From an uncultured Flavobacteriaceae bacterium (lineage in GTDB: Bacteria; Bacteroidota; Bacteroidia; Flavobacteriales; Flavobacteriaceae), in contig CANLUH010000024.1 in assembly GCA_947494205.1 (NCBI GenBank), forward strand, positions 1 through 60,790: DNA of 60,790 bases, in the 5' to 3' direction. Each line of letters opens with the position of its first letter. The stretch's first letter is position 1. A model generated the notes under the pieces. It ran no database searches. It had not been told where the DNA came from and was given only the letters and a program-made list of their open reading frames with translations. A program made the translations under genes and the position numbers. Positions 42,120 through 51,690 of the stretch are shown here, piece by piece.

Positions 42120-44177
42120 ATGATGACATTAAAACATACCATAGCCTTAGCCCTTACTTTAATTGCCTTTTTTGGGTACTCACAAAATATGCAAGAAGGA
42201 TTTACCTATTTAGAAACAGGTAAATACAAACAAGCAGAAACCTATTTTAAATCTGTTTTAGAAGCACATCCCAATAATAAAACCGCAAAGTTATGCTACG
42301 GAAGAGCAGTGGGCTTAAACGGAAATGCAACACAAGCTGTTTCTATTTTTTCAGACTTATTAAATACCTATCCTAATGATTTTGAAATACAACTTAATTA
42401 TGCCGAAAGCCTACTTTGGAATAAAAACTATACTGAAGCAAGACAGTATTACAAAACATTAGTATTACAAAATAACACGAGTTTCCCCGCGCTTTTAGGC
42501 TATGCAAACACATTGTCTAATCTTAAGAGTTATGACAAAGCTTTAGAATATGTTACTAAAGCACTAGCAGTTTCGCCTGGTAATGCCAATGCATTAACCT
42601 CTAAAAAATACATACAGTTAGGGTATGCCAACCAATACATGCAAAACCAAGACTATGATAAAGCTTTAAGTCTACTACAAAATAACCTAACGTTTTTTAA
42701 AGACGATAAAGACACACTTTTAAATATTGCTAATATTTATCTTATTACAAATGCACTAGATAAAGCAAAAACAACCTACCAAAATATTGCTGTAACCGAT
42801 TCTATAACTTCTTTAAACGGATTGGCTTTGGTTTCGCATTTAAAAGGAAAAGACAAAACGGCATTACAACTTAGCACTAAAGCGTTTTCTAGTGTTGAAA
42901 CCTTAACCGATACCATTATAATTAATCAAACAAAGGAGCGTTACATACAAGCCTTAATTTGGAATAAAAAATATAAAACTGCTGAAAAGTTAATCGATAC
43001 ATTGTTAGTGACACACCCAAATGAAAATTGGGTGTTATCTCTACAAGCTACACTTAACATTTACAAAAGTAATTTTAAAGAAAGTATAGCTAATTATAAT
43101 GCAATTTTAAAGCATGATAGTTTGTCTTTCGATGGTAATTTAGGAAAAGCCAATGCCCAAAAAGCGGCTGGTTTATTCGATGATGCTTATGCATCTGCAG
43201 ATAAAACACTACGTATTTTTAAAAACCAAAAGGATGCCTTACAGTTTCTAAAAACATTAAATCAACAGTTCACACCATTTATAGAAACAAAAGGGGCTTA
43301 TACTTTCGATAATGGCGATAACGAAGCTGTTGCATTGCAAACACAAATAAGTTATCCCTTATCAACTAAATTTAAATTATTAGGGTATTATAATTTTAGA
43401 AACACAACTAATGCAGTTACTAACACGGAAGCAACGTCTCACGATGCTGGTTTTGGTGCAGCCTATCAATTATTGCCAAATATTACACTTAAAGGAACTT
43501 TAGGTGTTACTAGAGCTCAAGCCAATACAAATAATTATACACAACTATTAACCGATATTTCTTTTAAAATAAAACCATATAAATTACAAGTTTTAGATTT
43601 GGGTTATAAACGTGAATTACAAAATTTTAATGCCGAATTACTAGATCGTGAAATTGTACAAAATCACTTTTACGCTAATTATAATTTAAGTACTAACTTT
43701 AATTTAGGCTGGTTTACCCAATACTACTTTACAGCACAAAACGATAATAATAATAGACATCTACTATTTACCTCGTTGTACTATAATATTCTAAGTAAAC
43801 CAGGATTAAAAGCAGGAGTGAATTACCAGTATATTACGTTTAAAAATCAAGTGCCAACACTGTATTTTAGCCCAGAACAATTTAATGCTACCGAAGTGTT
43901 TGCAGAGCTTATTAAAGATGAGGTGAGTACTAAACCTAAGGCATGGTTTTACCAATTAACAGCTGCTACCGGATTACAATATATCGAAGGTAATAGCAGC
44001 CAAAGTACTTATCGTTTTCAAGGGAAGTTAGGCTACAAATTCTCCGAACGTTCGTTAGCAAACATCTATGGCACACATAGTAATATTGCTTCTGCGACTG
44101 CAGCAGGATTTCGTTTTACCGAAATTGGCATTCGCTTTAAATGGTTTTTGTTGGATGGGCCTAGGTTTAGAAAGTAA
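42120..44177 (+). CDS. TPR protein with C-terminal outer-membrane barrel (YaiO/BcsC-like)
   Basis: The 685-residue exported protein has signal peptide about 1-21 (ending FGYSQ), about ten TPR units (20-375; GFTYLETGKYKQAETYFKSVL, etc.), and a beta-barrel of about 300 residues starting IETKGAYTFDN and ending GIRFKWFLLDG. TPR plus barrel is the design of exopolysaccharide exporters such as BcsC and PgaA and of the YaiO family. It faces the STAS-flippase operon and shares their regulatory region, supporting a role in surface polysaccharide. A start at the second ATG (42123) is equally possible. Confidence 0.8.
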   Translation: MMTLKHTIALALTLIAFFGYSQNMQEGFTYLETGKYKQAETYFKSVLEAHPNNKTAKLCYGRAVGLNGNATQAVSIFSDLLNTYPNDFEIQLNYAESLLWNKNYTEARQYYKTLVLQNNTSFPALLGYANTLSNLKSYDKALEYVTKALAVSPGNANALTSKKYIQLGYANQYMQNQDYDKALSLLQNNLTFFKDDKDTLLNIANIYLITNALDKAKTTYQNIAVTDSITSLNGLALVSHLKGKDKTALQLSTKAFSSVETLTDTIIINQTKERYIQALIWNKKYKTAEKLIDTLLVTHPNENWVLSLQATLNIYKSNFKESIANYNAILKHDSLSFDGNLGKANAQKAAGLFDDAYASADKTLRIFKNQKDALQFLKTLNQQFTPFIETKGAYTFDNGDNEAVALQTQISYPLSTKFKLLGYYNFRNTTNAVTNTEATSHDAGFGAAYQLLPNITLKGTLGVTRAQANTNNYTQLLTDISFKIKPYKLQVLDLGYKRELQNFNAELLDREIVQNHFYANYNLSTNFNLGWFTQYYFTAQNDNNNRHLLFTSLYYNILSKPGLKAGVNYQYITFKNQVPTLYFSPEQFNATEVFAELIKDEVSTKPKAWFYQLTAATGLQYIEGNSSQSTYRFQGKLGYKFSERSLANIYGTHSNIASATAAGFRFTEIGIRFKWFLLDGPRFRK

Positions 44178-44186
44178 GTTTATTTT

Positions 44187-44846
44187 CTAACTATTGAATT
44201 TTTTAACGTTCTCTAATCCCTTGTCAAAACTAATTTCTGATTCAATTCTTTGTAATAGAGCTCTAGCTATACTTAAAGGATGTTCAGGAAATTGTTCATC
44301 GTAAATTTTTTCTTCAGACTTATTCATTAAAGTTCCTTCTTTGAGCTCGGAATCGTATGGGTCATTAAACCAACCTTCTAAACCTTCATCTCCAAAAGTA
44401 ATCTTTTCTTCTCCTAATAATTTTTCTAGTATTACAGAGTCTCTAATTCCTGTTACTCCTATTTCAGGAGCTTGAATCTTAAACACAAAACTATAATCTT
44501 CAAAAGCAATAGTAAAAGATGCTAAATAAACCATGCCTGTAGGTTCTTGAGGAATTTTAAATACTGTTTTTATAGTATTAAAACCTTTTAGATTTAATGT
44601 TTCAACCTCTACAAGACCTCCATTATAATTTACTATTTGATCTCTATAAAACACTCTAAGTTCATCAATATCGTTTGTTAAAGGAAGATTTGGTTTTAAA
44701 TTAAAAAAGTTTAGAGATAAATTAATAGTTTGTTCAGGATTAACCCATCGTTTTACAGATTTATTATCTTCTATCTTTTCCCAATTAAGATTAGGGATAG
44801 AAATGGAATTTATAGTAATCTTTTTTTTCTTGAAAAGTTTAAACAT
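44187..44846 (-). CDS. Hypothetical cytosolic protein
   Basis: The 219-residue protein has no signal peptide or membrane segment. Its middle third (about 50-140) is beta-rich with FNLKPNLPLTNDIDEL, FNTIKTVFKIP, YLASFTIAFEDYSFVFKI; the outline resembles the PsbP/DcrB-like fold, but I cannot confirm a family. The last 70 residues include GLEGWFNDPYDSELKEG and LSIARALLQRIES. It is convergent with the TPR/barrel gene (9-bp gap). Function unknown. Confidence 0.6.
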   Translation of the reverse strand: MFKLFKKKKITINSISIPNLNWEKIEDNKSVKRWVNPEQTINLSLNFFNLKPNLPLTNDIDELRVFYRDQIVNYNGGLVEVETLNLKGFNTIKTVFKIPQEPTGMVYLASFTIAFEDYSFVFKIQAPEIGVTGIRDSVILEKLLGEEKITFGDEGLEGWFNDPYDSELKEGTLMNKSEEKIYDEQFPEHPLSIARALLQRIESEISFDKGLENVKKFNS

Positions 44847-44905
44847 TTTAACGGGTTATATTAATATCTCCTATTTTTAGAGGTTAAATATATAACTATA
44901 AAACA

Positions 44906-44943
44906 CAAAAAAAGGCAAAAGGAACCCTCAATCCTTTTGCCTT
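44906..44943 (-). terminator. Terminator of the large T9SS gene
   Basis: AAGGCAAAAGGA (44912-44923) pairs with TCCTTTTGCCTT (44932-44943). On the minus strand it is followed by a T-run. Confidence 0.88.
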
Positions 44944-44982
44944 AAGGTTAAATAAATAACCCCTGCTATTATGCTCTCCTCA

Positions 44983-47592
44983 TCATCGCATTACTATTTT
45001 TGCTGTTTTATAATTTGTGATACCACTTTTTATACTGTAGAAATATATTCCAGAGGGTAGCGTATCACGTTCTACTTGTATCTCGTTTTCGCCTTTTACT
45101 ATGGCTATTGTATGTTGTCTTATTACTTTTCCTATTTGGTTATATAGTGTTACTGTTGCTGTATCTGTTTTTGGTGAAGCAAAATAAATGGTTGTACCAT
45201 TTACCATTGGGTTTGGTATCGCTATAGGTTGTTTTATAGACGTTTCGATTTCAAACGTTTCAACAGATAATGTGTTTTTATTGGTAAAACCAATGTTTTC
45301 TAGTTGCATGGTTTTAGTTTCTGTGGTTCCGTTTTCGGCTACCATTGTAAAGACTATGGTCACTACATCGTTTAGGTTTAAAGATTCTCCATTTGTAGAG
45401 GTAAAATCATCATAAGCTATTATATAATCTTGTGTTGTTTCGGTTAATGTTACTGTGGCTTTGTATTGTTCTTCCCAGTTGTTAATGCTTTGTTTTACAA
45501 ATCGTATATCTAATGTTCCCGTGCCTTGACCTGTAAACATAAAAGTATCGTAGTTAGATAAGTCTACAGCTTTAAATCGCGGTGTTAATGCTCTATAAGC
45601 GGCAACATATTCGTCTGTTTCTGCTGTTAGGTTTAAGTTACGTTCTATACCAAATACATTGTCTGAAAAATTGGTTTCGTTTGGTAAAATACTATAGTCT
45701 GTTACACTTGTGCTTTCTGCAGCATCATCTACTCCCCAAGGTCCGTCCGACATAAATAAATCGTCCGGTGTTTGTATGCCATCACCTATTCTAAAACCAA
45801 CATCGAATAAATTACCAGTATCTACTTCTAGGTTTGTAATATAATTAGTTTCTAAGTTTAAAGACGATGTAACGTATTCTATGTCGCTTGTTTCTGTAGC
45901 TCTTAGTCCCGCATCGAAAGTAACGGTTTCACTAGCATTAGTGTTTACAATTTGCAGGTCTAATTTACCATTAGTATATGCTCCTTTTCTAACAAACACA
46001 GTTGGTGGTGTAGAATTGTTATATGCAGTTACTGGCTTTTGTACGTTTAATAAGGAAACAACTTCTTCTGCTAATAATAATAAATCATCTAAGGTGTTGG
46101 CCCAAATTTGAAAGTTATAAAAGGCAACGTCTGCTTCGTATTTATCTAAATTCCAATGGCTTTCTATTTCGAATGACTGGTCGTTTTCTATTGTTTTTGC
46201 CGAAAGACTCAGTACAAACTCCATAGAACCATCTGCATTTTTAATAATCGACTTTATAAACTCTTGTCCATTAACGTCTATTGTAGATACCGAAATGAGC
46301 TGTGCGCCTAATAATCTATCGCAGATATACTTTGTGTGCTCATAAACACCGTTTTCGGTTTTTAAGGCTAATATCGAGGCTACAGCTTCATTGTTCTCCA
46401 TATAATCTACGGCATATAATTCGGTAGCATTAGTAATGGTGATTAAATCTAGAGGTGAAGATTCTATAATATAATCTTCGTTAATAGTATTTACAGGTAT
46501 TAAATCGGTTAGTTGAATGTCTGTATTAGCCGTTCTGTAGCCATAATTTGTTGGTTTTATAAAACGATTAGCTGTTGCTCTGTTAAATTTATAACTTGTT
46601 TTCGCTCTGTTAAAGTTACGTTTGTTTATTAATTCAGACAGTCTATTATTGCTTTCCAATCCGCCATCGTTAGCTCCAGATGTTGCTGCTGCAAATGTAG
46701 GGCAACTTGTTACTCCAGAACATGATGGGTCATCGCAATCTATTAAGCCATCGCCGTCATCATCTATTCCATTATCGCAGATCTCTTGTGCTACAGGAGC
46801 GGTTGGACATCTTGCTCCATCATTACTAGAACTTGAAGGGCCAAAAGCGAAAAGGTTAGATTGTATAGTATTGCTTCCGTTTAAATCTTGCACATTTTGT
46901 ATGGCATATATCGTTCCTGTTTGGTTTGCAGACACATAAAAACGTCCAGAAACATCAAAGTAAACAGCACCATAAGTATAGTTAAATCCAGACAATATTG
47001 GGACTTCACCTAGGTTTGTGACCTCGCTAGTTTCGGCATTAATTCTGTAAAGAATATTCGTGTTTTTTTCTACAGTATACAAGTGTCCATCTACCGCATT
47101 AAATGCCCAATCGTGAATACTTATACTTAGCGACAAAGTTTCTGTTGCTATATATTGCGCATAGTTTGCAGATTCTGGATCCAAATTAATTTTATAATAA
47201 GTTGTTCCGCCTCCTTTTAAATAATAGACGCCTGTACTACTTATATCTCCTATATATCTATTAGAAGTTGGTAATTCGTCTACATAAAATAATGCTGTAG
47301 AAAAGTCTTTTCCCATTCTTACTATGGTTTTTTCAGGTGAGCTTAAAGATCCCCATATAAAACCGTCTGCTGGATTATATGCTGCTGCATTAATACTTCC
47401 TGGTGTTACATTTTCTGCTGCTAGGTATGAATTTCCCGAAGCTAAATCTATTGAATACACATCGTTATTTTGAAATAAATACGCATTATAATCGCAATTA
47501 AATGGAATGTCTTGTGCTATTATCGTTTTACCTAATAGGAAAAAAACAAATAGTATGAAGTTTGTTTTATAGAAGTAATGTATACGAGTCAT
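44983..47592 (-). CDS. Large T9SS-secreted surface protein
   Basis: About 869 residues from ATG 47592 (MTRIHYFYK); a start at 47619 would lie directly against a -7 box. Signal peptide ends TIIAQ. The N-terminal domain (30-270) has propeller-like repeats of the DUF6923 kind. A calcium loop motif EICDNGIDDDGDGLIDCDDPS follows at about 270-290. A middle adhesin/carbohydrate-binding-like part (about 370-780) comes next, and a C-terminal sorting domain (FASPKTDTATVTLYNQIGK, VMR end). It should be exported by type IX secretion and anchored. Upstream DNA duplicates the H-NOX operon promoter region. Confidence 0.85.
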   Translation of the reverse strand: MTRIHYFYKTNFILFVFFLLGKTIIAQDIPFNCDYNAYLFQNNDVYSIDLASGNSYLAAENVTPGSINAAAYNPADGFIWGSLSSPEKTIVRMGKDFSTALFYVDELPTSNRYIGDISSTGVYYLKGGGTTYYKINLDPESANYAQYIATETLSLSISIHDWAFNAVDGHLYTVEKNTNILYRINAETSEVTNLGEVPILSGFNYTYGAVYFDVSGRFYVSANQTGTIYAIQNVQDLNGSNTIQSNLFAFGPSSSSNDGARCPTAPVAQEICDNGIDDDGDGLIDCDDPSCSGVTSCPTFAAATSGANDGGLESNNRLSELINKRNFNRAKTSYKFNRATANRFIKPTNYGYRTANTDIQLTDLIPVNTINEDYIIESSPLDLITITNATELYAVDYMENNEAVASILALKTENGVYEHTKYICDRLLGAQLISVSTIDVNGQEFIKSIIKNADGSMEFVLSLSAKTIENDQSFEIESHWNLDKYEADVAFYNFQIWANTLDDLLLLAEEVVSLLNVQKPVTAYNNSTPPTVFVRKGAYTNGKLDLQIVNTNASETVTFDAGLRATETSDIEYVTSSLNLETNYITNLEVDTGNLFDVGFRIGDGIQTPDDLFMSDGPWGVDDAAESTSVTDYSILPNETNFSDNVFGIERNLNLTAETDEYVAAYRALTPRFKAVDLSNYDTFMFTGQGTGTLDIRFVKQSINNWEEQYKATVTLTETTQDYIIAYDDFTSTNGESLNLNDVVTIVFTMVAENGTTETKTMQLENIGFTNKNTLSVETFEIETSIKQPIAIPNPMVNGTTIYFASPKTDTATVTLYNQIGKVIRQHTIAIVKGENEIQVERDTLPSGIYFYSIKSGITNYKTAKIVMR

Positions 47593-47620
47593 AGTGTTTC
47601 TATTTTGCATTATAGACACA

Positions 47621-47628
47621 AAACTACC
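47621..47628 (-). promoter_or_regulatory. -7 box of the T9SS gene
   Basis: On the minus strand TAGTTTTG fits TAnnTTTG. Transcription would begin near 47613, which makes ATG 47592 the natural start and gives a leader of about 20 nt. Confidence 0.65.
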
Positions 47629-47692
47629 GAGTAATACAGTTGTTTTTATAGTTTTTCGATTGTATAGAGATTTGCTTAGTTAAATGACTTTT

Positions 47693-47706
47693 AAGTGTCG
47701 ATGAGT
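47693..47706. promoter_or_regulatory. Single repeat of the H-NOX-linked site
   Basis: AAGTGTCGATGAGT matches 12 of 14 bases of the repeat at 52207-52220. A weaker partner (TAGTTAA at 47677) sits 21 bp upstream. It lies about 65 bp upstream of the -7 box of the T9SS gene. Confidence 0.45.
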
Positions 47707-47844
47707 GGTTTTGTAAGTTTTTATGTACTCTAAAAAGATAAATTATAAAAAGTGGATTTTAGTTTTTTTAGAAGTGAAAACCGAACGTTTTAAATCCTTT
47801 ATTATATTTTATAAAAATTAACTTGTAGAGCTAAGCTGAAAAAA

Positions 47845-47912
47845 GAAAAGGCAAAACGAAAAACGCCTTGCCTAGTCTAAGCTATTAATTAATTTCATCC
47901 TTAGGAAAAAAT
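47845..47912 (-). ncRNA. Possible short terminated leader or small RNA 1
   Basis: On the minus strand a -7 box (47920-47927) predicts a start near 47912. A hairpin (stem AGGCAA/TTGCCT, 47849-47873) with a T-rich tail follows after about 40 nt. This gives a transcript of roughly 70 nt, containing a tiny ORF MKLINSLD. It may be a small RNA or an attenuator before the T9SS gene. Confidence 0.35.
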
Positions 47913-47919
47913 ACTGATA

Positions 47920-48009
47920 CAAAGGTAGTTACGAGATGAGGTTTACCTGTGTTTTCCATTTTAAAAAGATTTCAAATACGATAAAATGCAAAAATAATCG
48001 ATAAAATGC
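47920..48009 (-). promoter_or_regulatory. Duplicated regulated promoter region, copy 1
   Basis: Minus-strand -7 box TACCTTTG (47920-47927) with paired CGATAAAATGC elements at 47979-47989 and 47999-48009, 20 bp apart. The whole block aligns without gaps to 52396-52492 (offset 4483), including both elements and their 52-bp distance from the box. The second element overlaps the stop codon of the LytTR gene. Confidence 0.6.
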
Positions 48010-48719
48010 TATAATAAATTTAATCGCCTCATTAATTCTGGTCTGTTAGAACGACTTACTGGGATAACATCCTTTTTTATAAGTACGCTATTATCTTCTA
48101 TATCAATGATTTTATTCACATTTATAATATAAGACCGGTGTACTTTTAAAAATACCTCTTTAGGTAATTTTTCTTCAATTTTCTTTAATGTAGAGTGTAC
48201 TGTATAATTTTTATCCTCAGTTTTTACATGTATATAATCGCCTTTAGCTTCTATAAGATAAATACTAGGAATGTCTAGTTTTATTAGTCGTCTGTCTATG
48301 TTTATATAGAGGTCGTTGCCTGATACGCCTTCCGTAATTTCTTTTGAAAGTGCTTTGGTTGATTCTACAGTTGCTTTTTCTGCTTTTGTAATGGCTTTTT
48401 CAAATCGCGGAAGGACTATGGGTTTTACCAAATAATCTACAATACAATCGTATTCGAAAGCTTCAATAGCAAAATTAGAATCGGAAGTTGTTAGTACTAT
48501 TTTTGGTGGATTTTTTAAGGTTTGAATAAAATCGAACCCTGTAAAATCGGGCATGTGTATGTCTAGAAATATTAAATCGACGTCATTTTGATTTAAATAC
48601 TTAATGGCTTGAATGGCATTAGGAAACTCTGCTACAACATTTAAGGAATCTATTTGCGAGCATAATTGATTTATAATTAATCTTGCCGTGGTTTCGTCGT
48701 CTATAATAATACAATTCAT
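48009..48719 (-). CDS. LytTR response regulator of the H-NOX operon
   Basis: The 236-residue protein has receiver domain 1-115 (IIDDE, phospho-Asp in LIFLDIHMP about 54, VKPIV) and LytTR DNA-binding domain 140-236 (KVHRSYIINVNKI). It is the last gene of the operon, 12 bp after an Hpt gene, so phosphate probably flows from the kinase through Hpt. LytTR proteins bind paired direct repeats with ~21-bp period; such repeats are found upstream of this operon and of the STAS operon, making them candidate targets. Confidence 0.92.
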   Translation of the reverse strand: MNCIIIDDETTARLIINQLCSQIDSLNVVAEFPNAIQAIKYLNQNDVDLIFLDIHMPDFTGFDFIQTLKNPPKIVLTTSDSNFAIEAFEYDCIVDYLVKPIVLPRFEKAITKAEKATVESTKALSKEITEGVSGNDLYINIDRRLIKLDIPSIYLIEAKGDYIHVKTEDKNYTVHSTLKKIEEKLPKEVFLKVHRSYIINVNKIIDIEDNSVLIKKDVIPVSRSNRPELMRRLNLL

Positions 48720-48731
48720 AAATAATCTTGA

Positions 48732-49049
48732 TTAGAGCGTGGTTAAGTATTCCGTTATGTTTTTTAAAATACTGTCGAATTCCTCTTTTAAAACACTATT
48801 GTTTTGTTTCAGGTTTTCTTCGTATTTAGCAGCGACTTCATAACTCTTCTCTAATCCCAAAATACTAATTTTATGTTTAATTTTATGTACGTTTTCGGCG
48901 GTTTCTTTATATTTTTTTTCAGTTATATTTTTTAGGTATATCGCTTTCTCTTCAGGAAACTCTAATAGTATTACGTTTATAAGCTTAGCTTCGAATGCTT
49001 CGTCTCCTCCCGATAATTCTTTTATGTAGTTTAAATTGGGCTGTTCCAT
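48732..49049 (-). CDS. Hpt phosphotransfer protein
   Basis: The 105-residue helical protein has an Hpt motif H55KIKHKISILG, matching HxxKGxxxxLG with Lys/His in place of Gly; H55 is the likely phospho-acceptor. GGDEAFEAKLINVILLEFPEE precedes it as in other Hpt bundles. Gap to the kinase gene is 4 bp. It would relay phosphate to the CheY-like and/or LytTR regulators of the operon. Confidence 0.85.
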   Translation of the reverse strand: MEQPNLNYIKELSGGDEAFEAKLINVILLEFPEEKAIYLKNITEKKYKETAENVHKIKHKISILGLEKSYEVAAKYEENLKQNNSVLKEEFDSILKNITEYLTTL

Positions 49050-49053
49050 TGGT

Positions 49054-51150
49054 TTATTTTTTTATCGTAAAATGAAATGTAGTCCCTTTTGTTAATTCAG
49101 ATTCTACCCAAATTTCACCTTGATATAAATCTATTACTTTTTTAACAATAGATAAGCCAATTCCAGTAGAGTCTTTACTTTTATTTAAAGCGTGAAAGAT
49201 TTTAAAAATTTTATCGTGATATTTAGATTCTATACCTACGCCGTTATCTTTTACAGAAAACTGATAATACGATTTATGTTCAAAATAATCTATTTCTATA
49301 CTCCCTTTTGCTTTGTCGTTAAATTTTATAGCATTACTAATTAAGTTTTGGAACACTTGTTTTAGCTTTGTTTTATCACCTTTTAGTATTGGTAATGTTT
49401 TTAGTGTGCGTATAGAAATGTGTTCTGGTACAAATAATACTTGTTTTAACTCGTCTACAATTTCATTTAAATTAACGTCTTGCAAATCAAAATCATTAGC
49501 GCCTACACTAGAGTATTCTAAAATATCTGTAATAAGCTGCTCCATTTTTTCTAAAGTGGTTTCTATAAGTGCAAAATTTTGAAGGCTTGCTTCGTCTAAC
49601 TGTCCTTTGTTATCTTCTTTAATCCAAGAGGTTAATGCATTAATACTTCGTAATGGTGATTTTAAATCGTGAGAAACAATGTGCGCATATTCTTGTAACT
49701 CATCATTACTTTTTGCCAATGCCAATAATAATTCATCATTTTTTGCTTCAACTTTTTCGCGGGCTCTTAAGTTAATAGCACTTTTAAGTTGCATAGCTAC
49801 TAAACTAGCAATGTTTTGTATGGTTTTTAAATGTTGTTTATTAAAGTAGTTTTTACTTTTATGTTCGGCATCTATAATACCAATAACTTCACCGTTATTT
49901 AAAATAGGTATTGTAATTTCCGAGTTACGGCGCTTTCCATCTACTACGTAAGCAGCGTCTTTAGAGGTGTCGTTAATAATTTCTGCAACTCCTGTTTGTG
50001 CAACTCTGCCAACAATACCTTCGCCTAAGGGCAATATCACAGTATTTACTATTTTGTTACTTTTATTTACTTTATCACCAAACGCTGCAATTTGTTCTAT
50101 TGTTTTTTGTCTTGTGTTTACTAAATAGATAACACAATCTTCGGTACCTAAAAACTTAGCAATACTATTTACAATTTCCCATGCTATTTCGTAAATATTC
50201 ATTTTTCCTAAAACAGACTTAGCGACTTCATTAATCATATTAATAATGAGTGCTTTTTCTCTTTGGGAGGTTATGTCTTCTATTAAAGCAACTTGGTATT
50301 TTATTTTTCCTGTTTGATCTCTAACGGCATTAACACTAGTTTTTGCCCATATTATGGAACCATCTTTTTTTTTGTAACGCTTATCTAAAACAAAATTATT
50401 GATTTCGCCGGCATCCATTTTATCGATATAAATTTTAGATTCTGGAAAATCCTCTGCAACAGAAATATCTTTTACGGTTATGTTTTCTAGCTCCTCTTCT
50501 GTAAAACCTAGGGAGTCTTGAAACGCTTTATTAGTTTTAACCATTTTACCATATTGTGTTAGTGCAATGCCAAACGGTGCATTTTCCACAATAATATCTA
50601 GCTCTACTCTTTGTTCTTCTATTAATTCTGCTGTGTATTTAGATTCTGTAATATCACGTATTATACCTTGAGCTGCAATGGGTTGTTTTTGTTTATCGTA
50701 AACAATACTTGCATTAATATGTACCCATTTTACTGCTTTTGTTTTGGTGTACACACGTGCTGTATAATCAGAAAAATAGCCTTTATCACCAAGTTCCATA
50801 AAGGATTCCATAGCATAGGTATAGTCTTCTTTGTAAATAAGGCTTATTACATTAACCGTTTCTTTATTTATGTCGTAACCAAAAAGTTCTACTGCGGCGT
50901 CATTCATTTTAATAACATTACCTTCTAGATCCATTACGATATAAGCATCGTTAATGTTTTCGAATATGCCTTGTAATTGGGTTGTTTTTTCGTCTAAAAG
51001 CCCTTCTAATTTTTCGTTTGCGTATTTTAGTTCTTCGGCAGTATTATAAAGTTGTAACGATTTTTCTTCCAGAATTTTCTCAGCTTGTTTTCTGGCTAGT
51101 TTTTCGCGCTTTAGGGCACGTTGAAGTATGTCAATTTGGTTTTGACTCAT
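49054..51150 (-). CDS. PAS-PAS-GAF sensor histidine kinase
   Basis: The 698-residue cytosolic kinase has coiled coil 1-60, PAS domains about 60-175 (IFENINDAYIVMDLEG) and 180-300 (VENAPFGIALTQYGK), a GAF domain about 310-465 (GEGIVGRVAQTG), HisKA with VSHDLKSPLRSI (His about 493), and HATPase with KFNDKAKGSIEI and STGIGLSIVKKVID. No transmembrane helices: sensing is internal. The adjacent H-NOX protein probably controls it in an NO-dependent way, as known for H-NOX-associated kinases. The start overlaps the H-NOX stop by one base. Confidence 0.92.
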   Translation of the reverse strand: MSQNQIDILQRALKREKLARKQAEKILEEKSLQLYNTAEELKYANEKLEGLLDEKTTQLQGIFENINDAYIVMDLEGNVIKMNDAAVELFGYDINKETVNVISLIYKEDYTYAMESFMELGDKGYFSDYTARVYTKTKAVKWVHINASIVYDKQKQPIAAQGIIRDITESKYTAELIEEQRVELDIIVENAPFGIALTQYGKMVKTNKAFQDSLGFTEEELENITVKDISVAEDFPESKIYIDKMDAGEINNFVLDKRYKKKDGSIIWAKTSVNAVRDQTGKIKYQVALIEDITSQREKALIINMINEVAKSVLGKMNIYEIAWEIVNSIAKFLGTEDCVIYLVNTRQKTIEQIAAFGDKVNKSNKIVNTVILPLGEGIVGRVAQTGVAEIINDTSKDAAYVVDGKRRNSEITIPILNNGEVIGIIDAEHKSKNYFNKQHLKTIQNIASLVAMQLKSAINLRAREKVEAKNDELLLALAKSNDELQEYAHIVSHDLKSPLRSINALTSWIKEDNKGQLDEASLQNFALIETTLEKMEQLITDILEYSSVGANDFDLQDVNLNEIVDELKQVLFVPEHISIRTLKTLPILKGDKTKLKQVFQNLISNAIKFNDKAKGSIEIDYFEHKSYYQFSVKDNGVGIESKYHDKIFKIFHALNKSKDSTGIGLSIVKKVIDLYQGEIWVESELTKGTTFHFTIKK

Positions 51151-51689
51151 TAATTTTTATTGATGATAAATTTTACTTCGGTACCGTCTTCTTTTATTTT
51201 TTCTAAAGTGATTGTTGCAGTCGCATTAAAATGCTCGAATGTTTTATTCATTAATCCTAAACCAAAATGATGCATGGCTCTACTAGATTTATAAATCATA
51301 ACCAACGATTGTTCTGTTTTGCTTTCTACTACAAATGTAGGGAGTTCGGCATCTGGATATATTTTTCGTACCTCTACATGTATGTGGTTTTCTATGGAAG
51401 CTAACATCTCTATAGGGTCTTTATATGTAGATAATAATCCTGGGTAACTGTCCTCTAGAACACTAAAAAAATGTTCGGCATATACTAACAACAAATCATC
51501 TATAGAAATATTAGTATTCTTACTTAAATGTTGCAGTAATTGTAACATTTCGGAAAATTTATAGGTACCTACAGCAGTATAAATACCTCCAGATTCTAAC
51601 TTAGAACTGTTAATAATATTATCTACCATTTCTAGTCCAAATTTATCTTCTACTAGATCTAAAAATTCTGTAAAAACAATGCCTTTCAT
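51150..51689 (-). CDS. H-NOX heme nitric-oxide sensor protein
   Basis: The 179-residue protein has MKGIVFTEFLDLVEDKFG at the start, the proximal-His region ENHIHVEVRKIYPDAELPTF (H104 most likely heme ligand) and the heme-propionate motif Y133-x-S135-x-R137. This is the stand-alone bacterial H-NOX type that binds NO and modulates a neighbouring kinase. It sits between the CheY and kinase genes (1-bp gap and 1-bp overlap). Bacterial relatives regulate biofilm. Confidence 0.93.
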   Translation of the reverse strand: MKGIVFTEFLDLVEDKFGLEMVDNIINSSKLESGGIYTAVGTYKFSEMLQLLQHLSKNTNISIDDLLLVYAEHFFSVLEDSYPGLLSTYKDPIEMLASIENHIHVEVRKIYPDAELPTFVVESKTEQSLVMIYKSSRAMHHFGLGLMNKTFEHFNATATITLEKIKEDGTEVKFIINKN

Positions 51690-51690
51690 A

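Noticed and set aside
46622-46939. 105-codon ORF opposite the large T9SS gene
   Set aside because: Antisense shadow of the calcium-loop region, without supporting signals.
1455-48009. Same regulator for TGTAAAATG promoters and the CGATAAAATGC promoters because both contain TAAAATG
   Set aside because: The elements lie in opposite orientation and at different distances relative to the -7 boxes, so the shared core is weak evidence.
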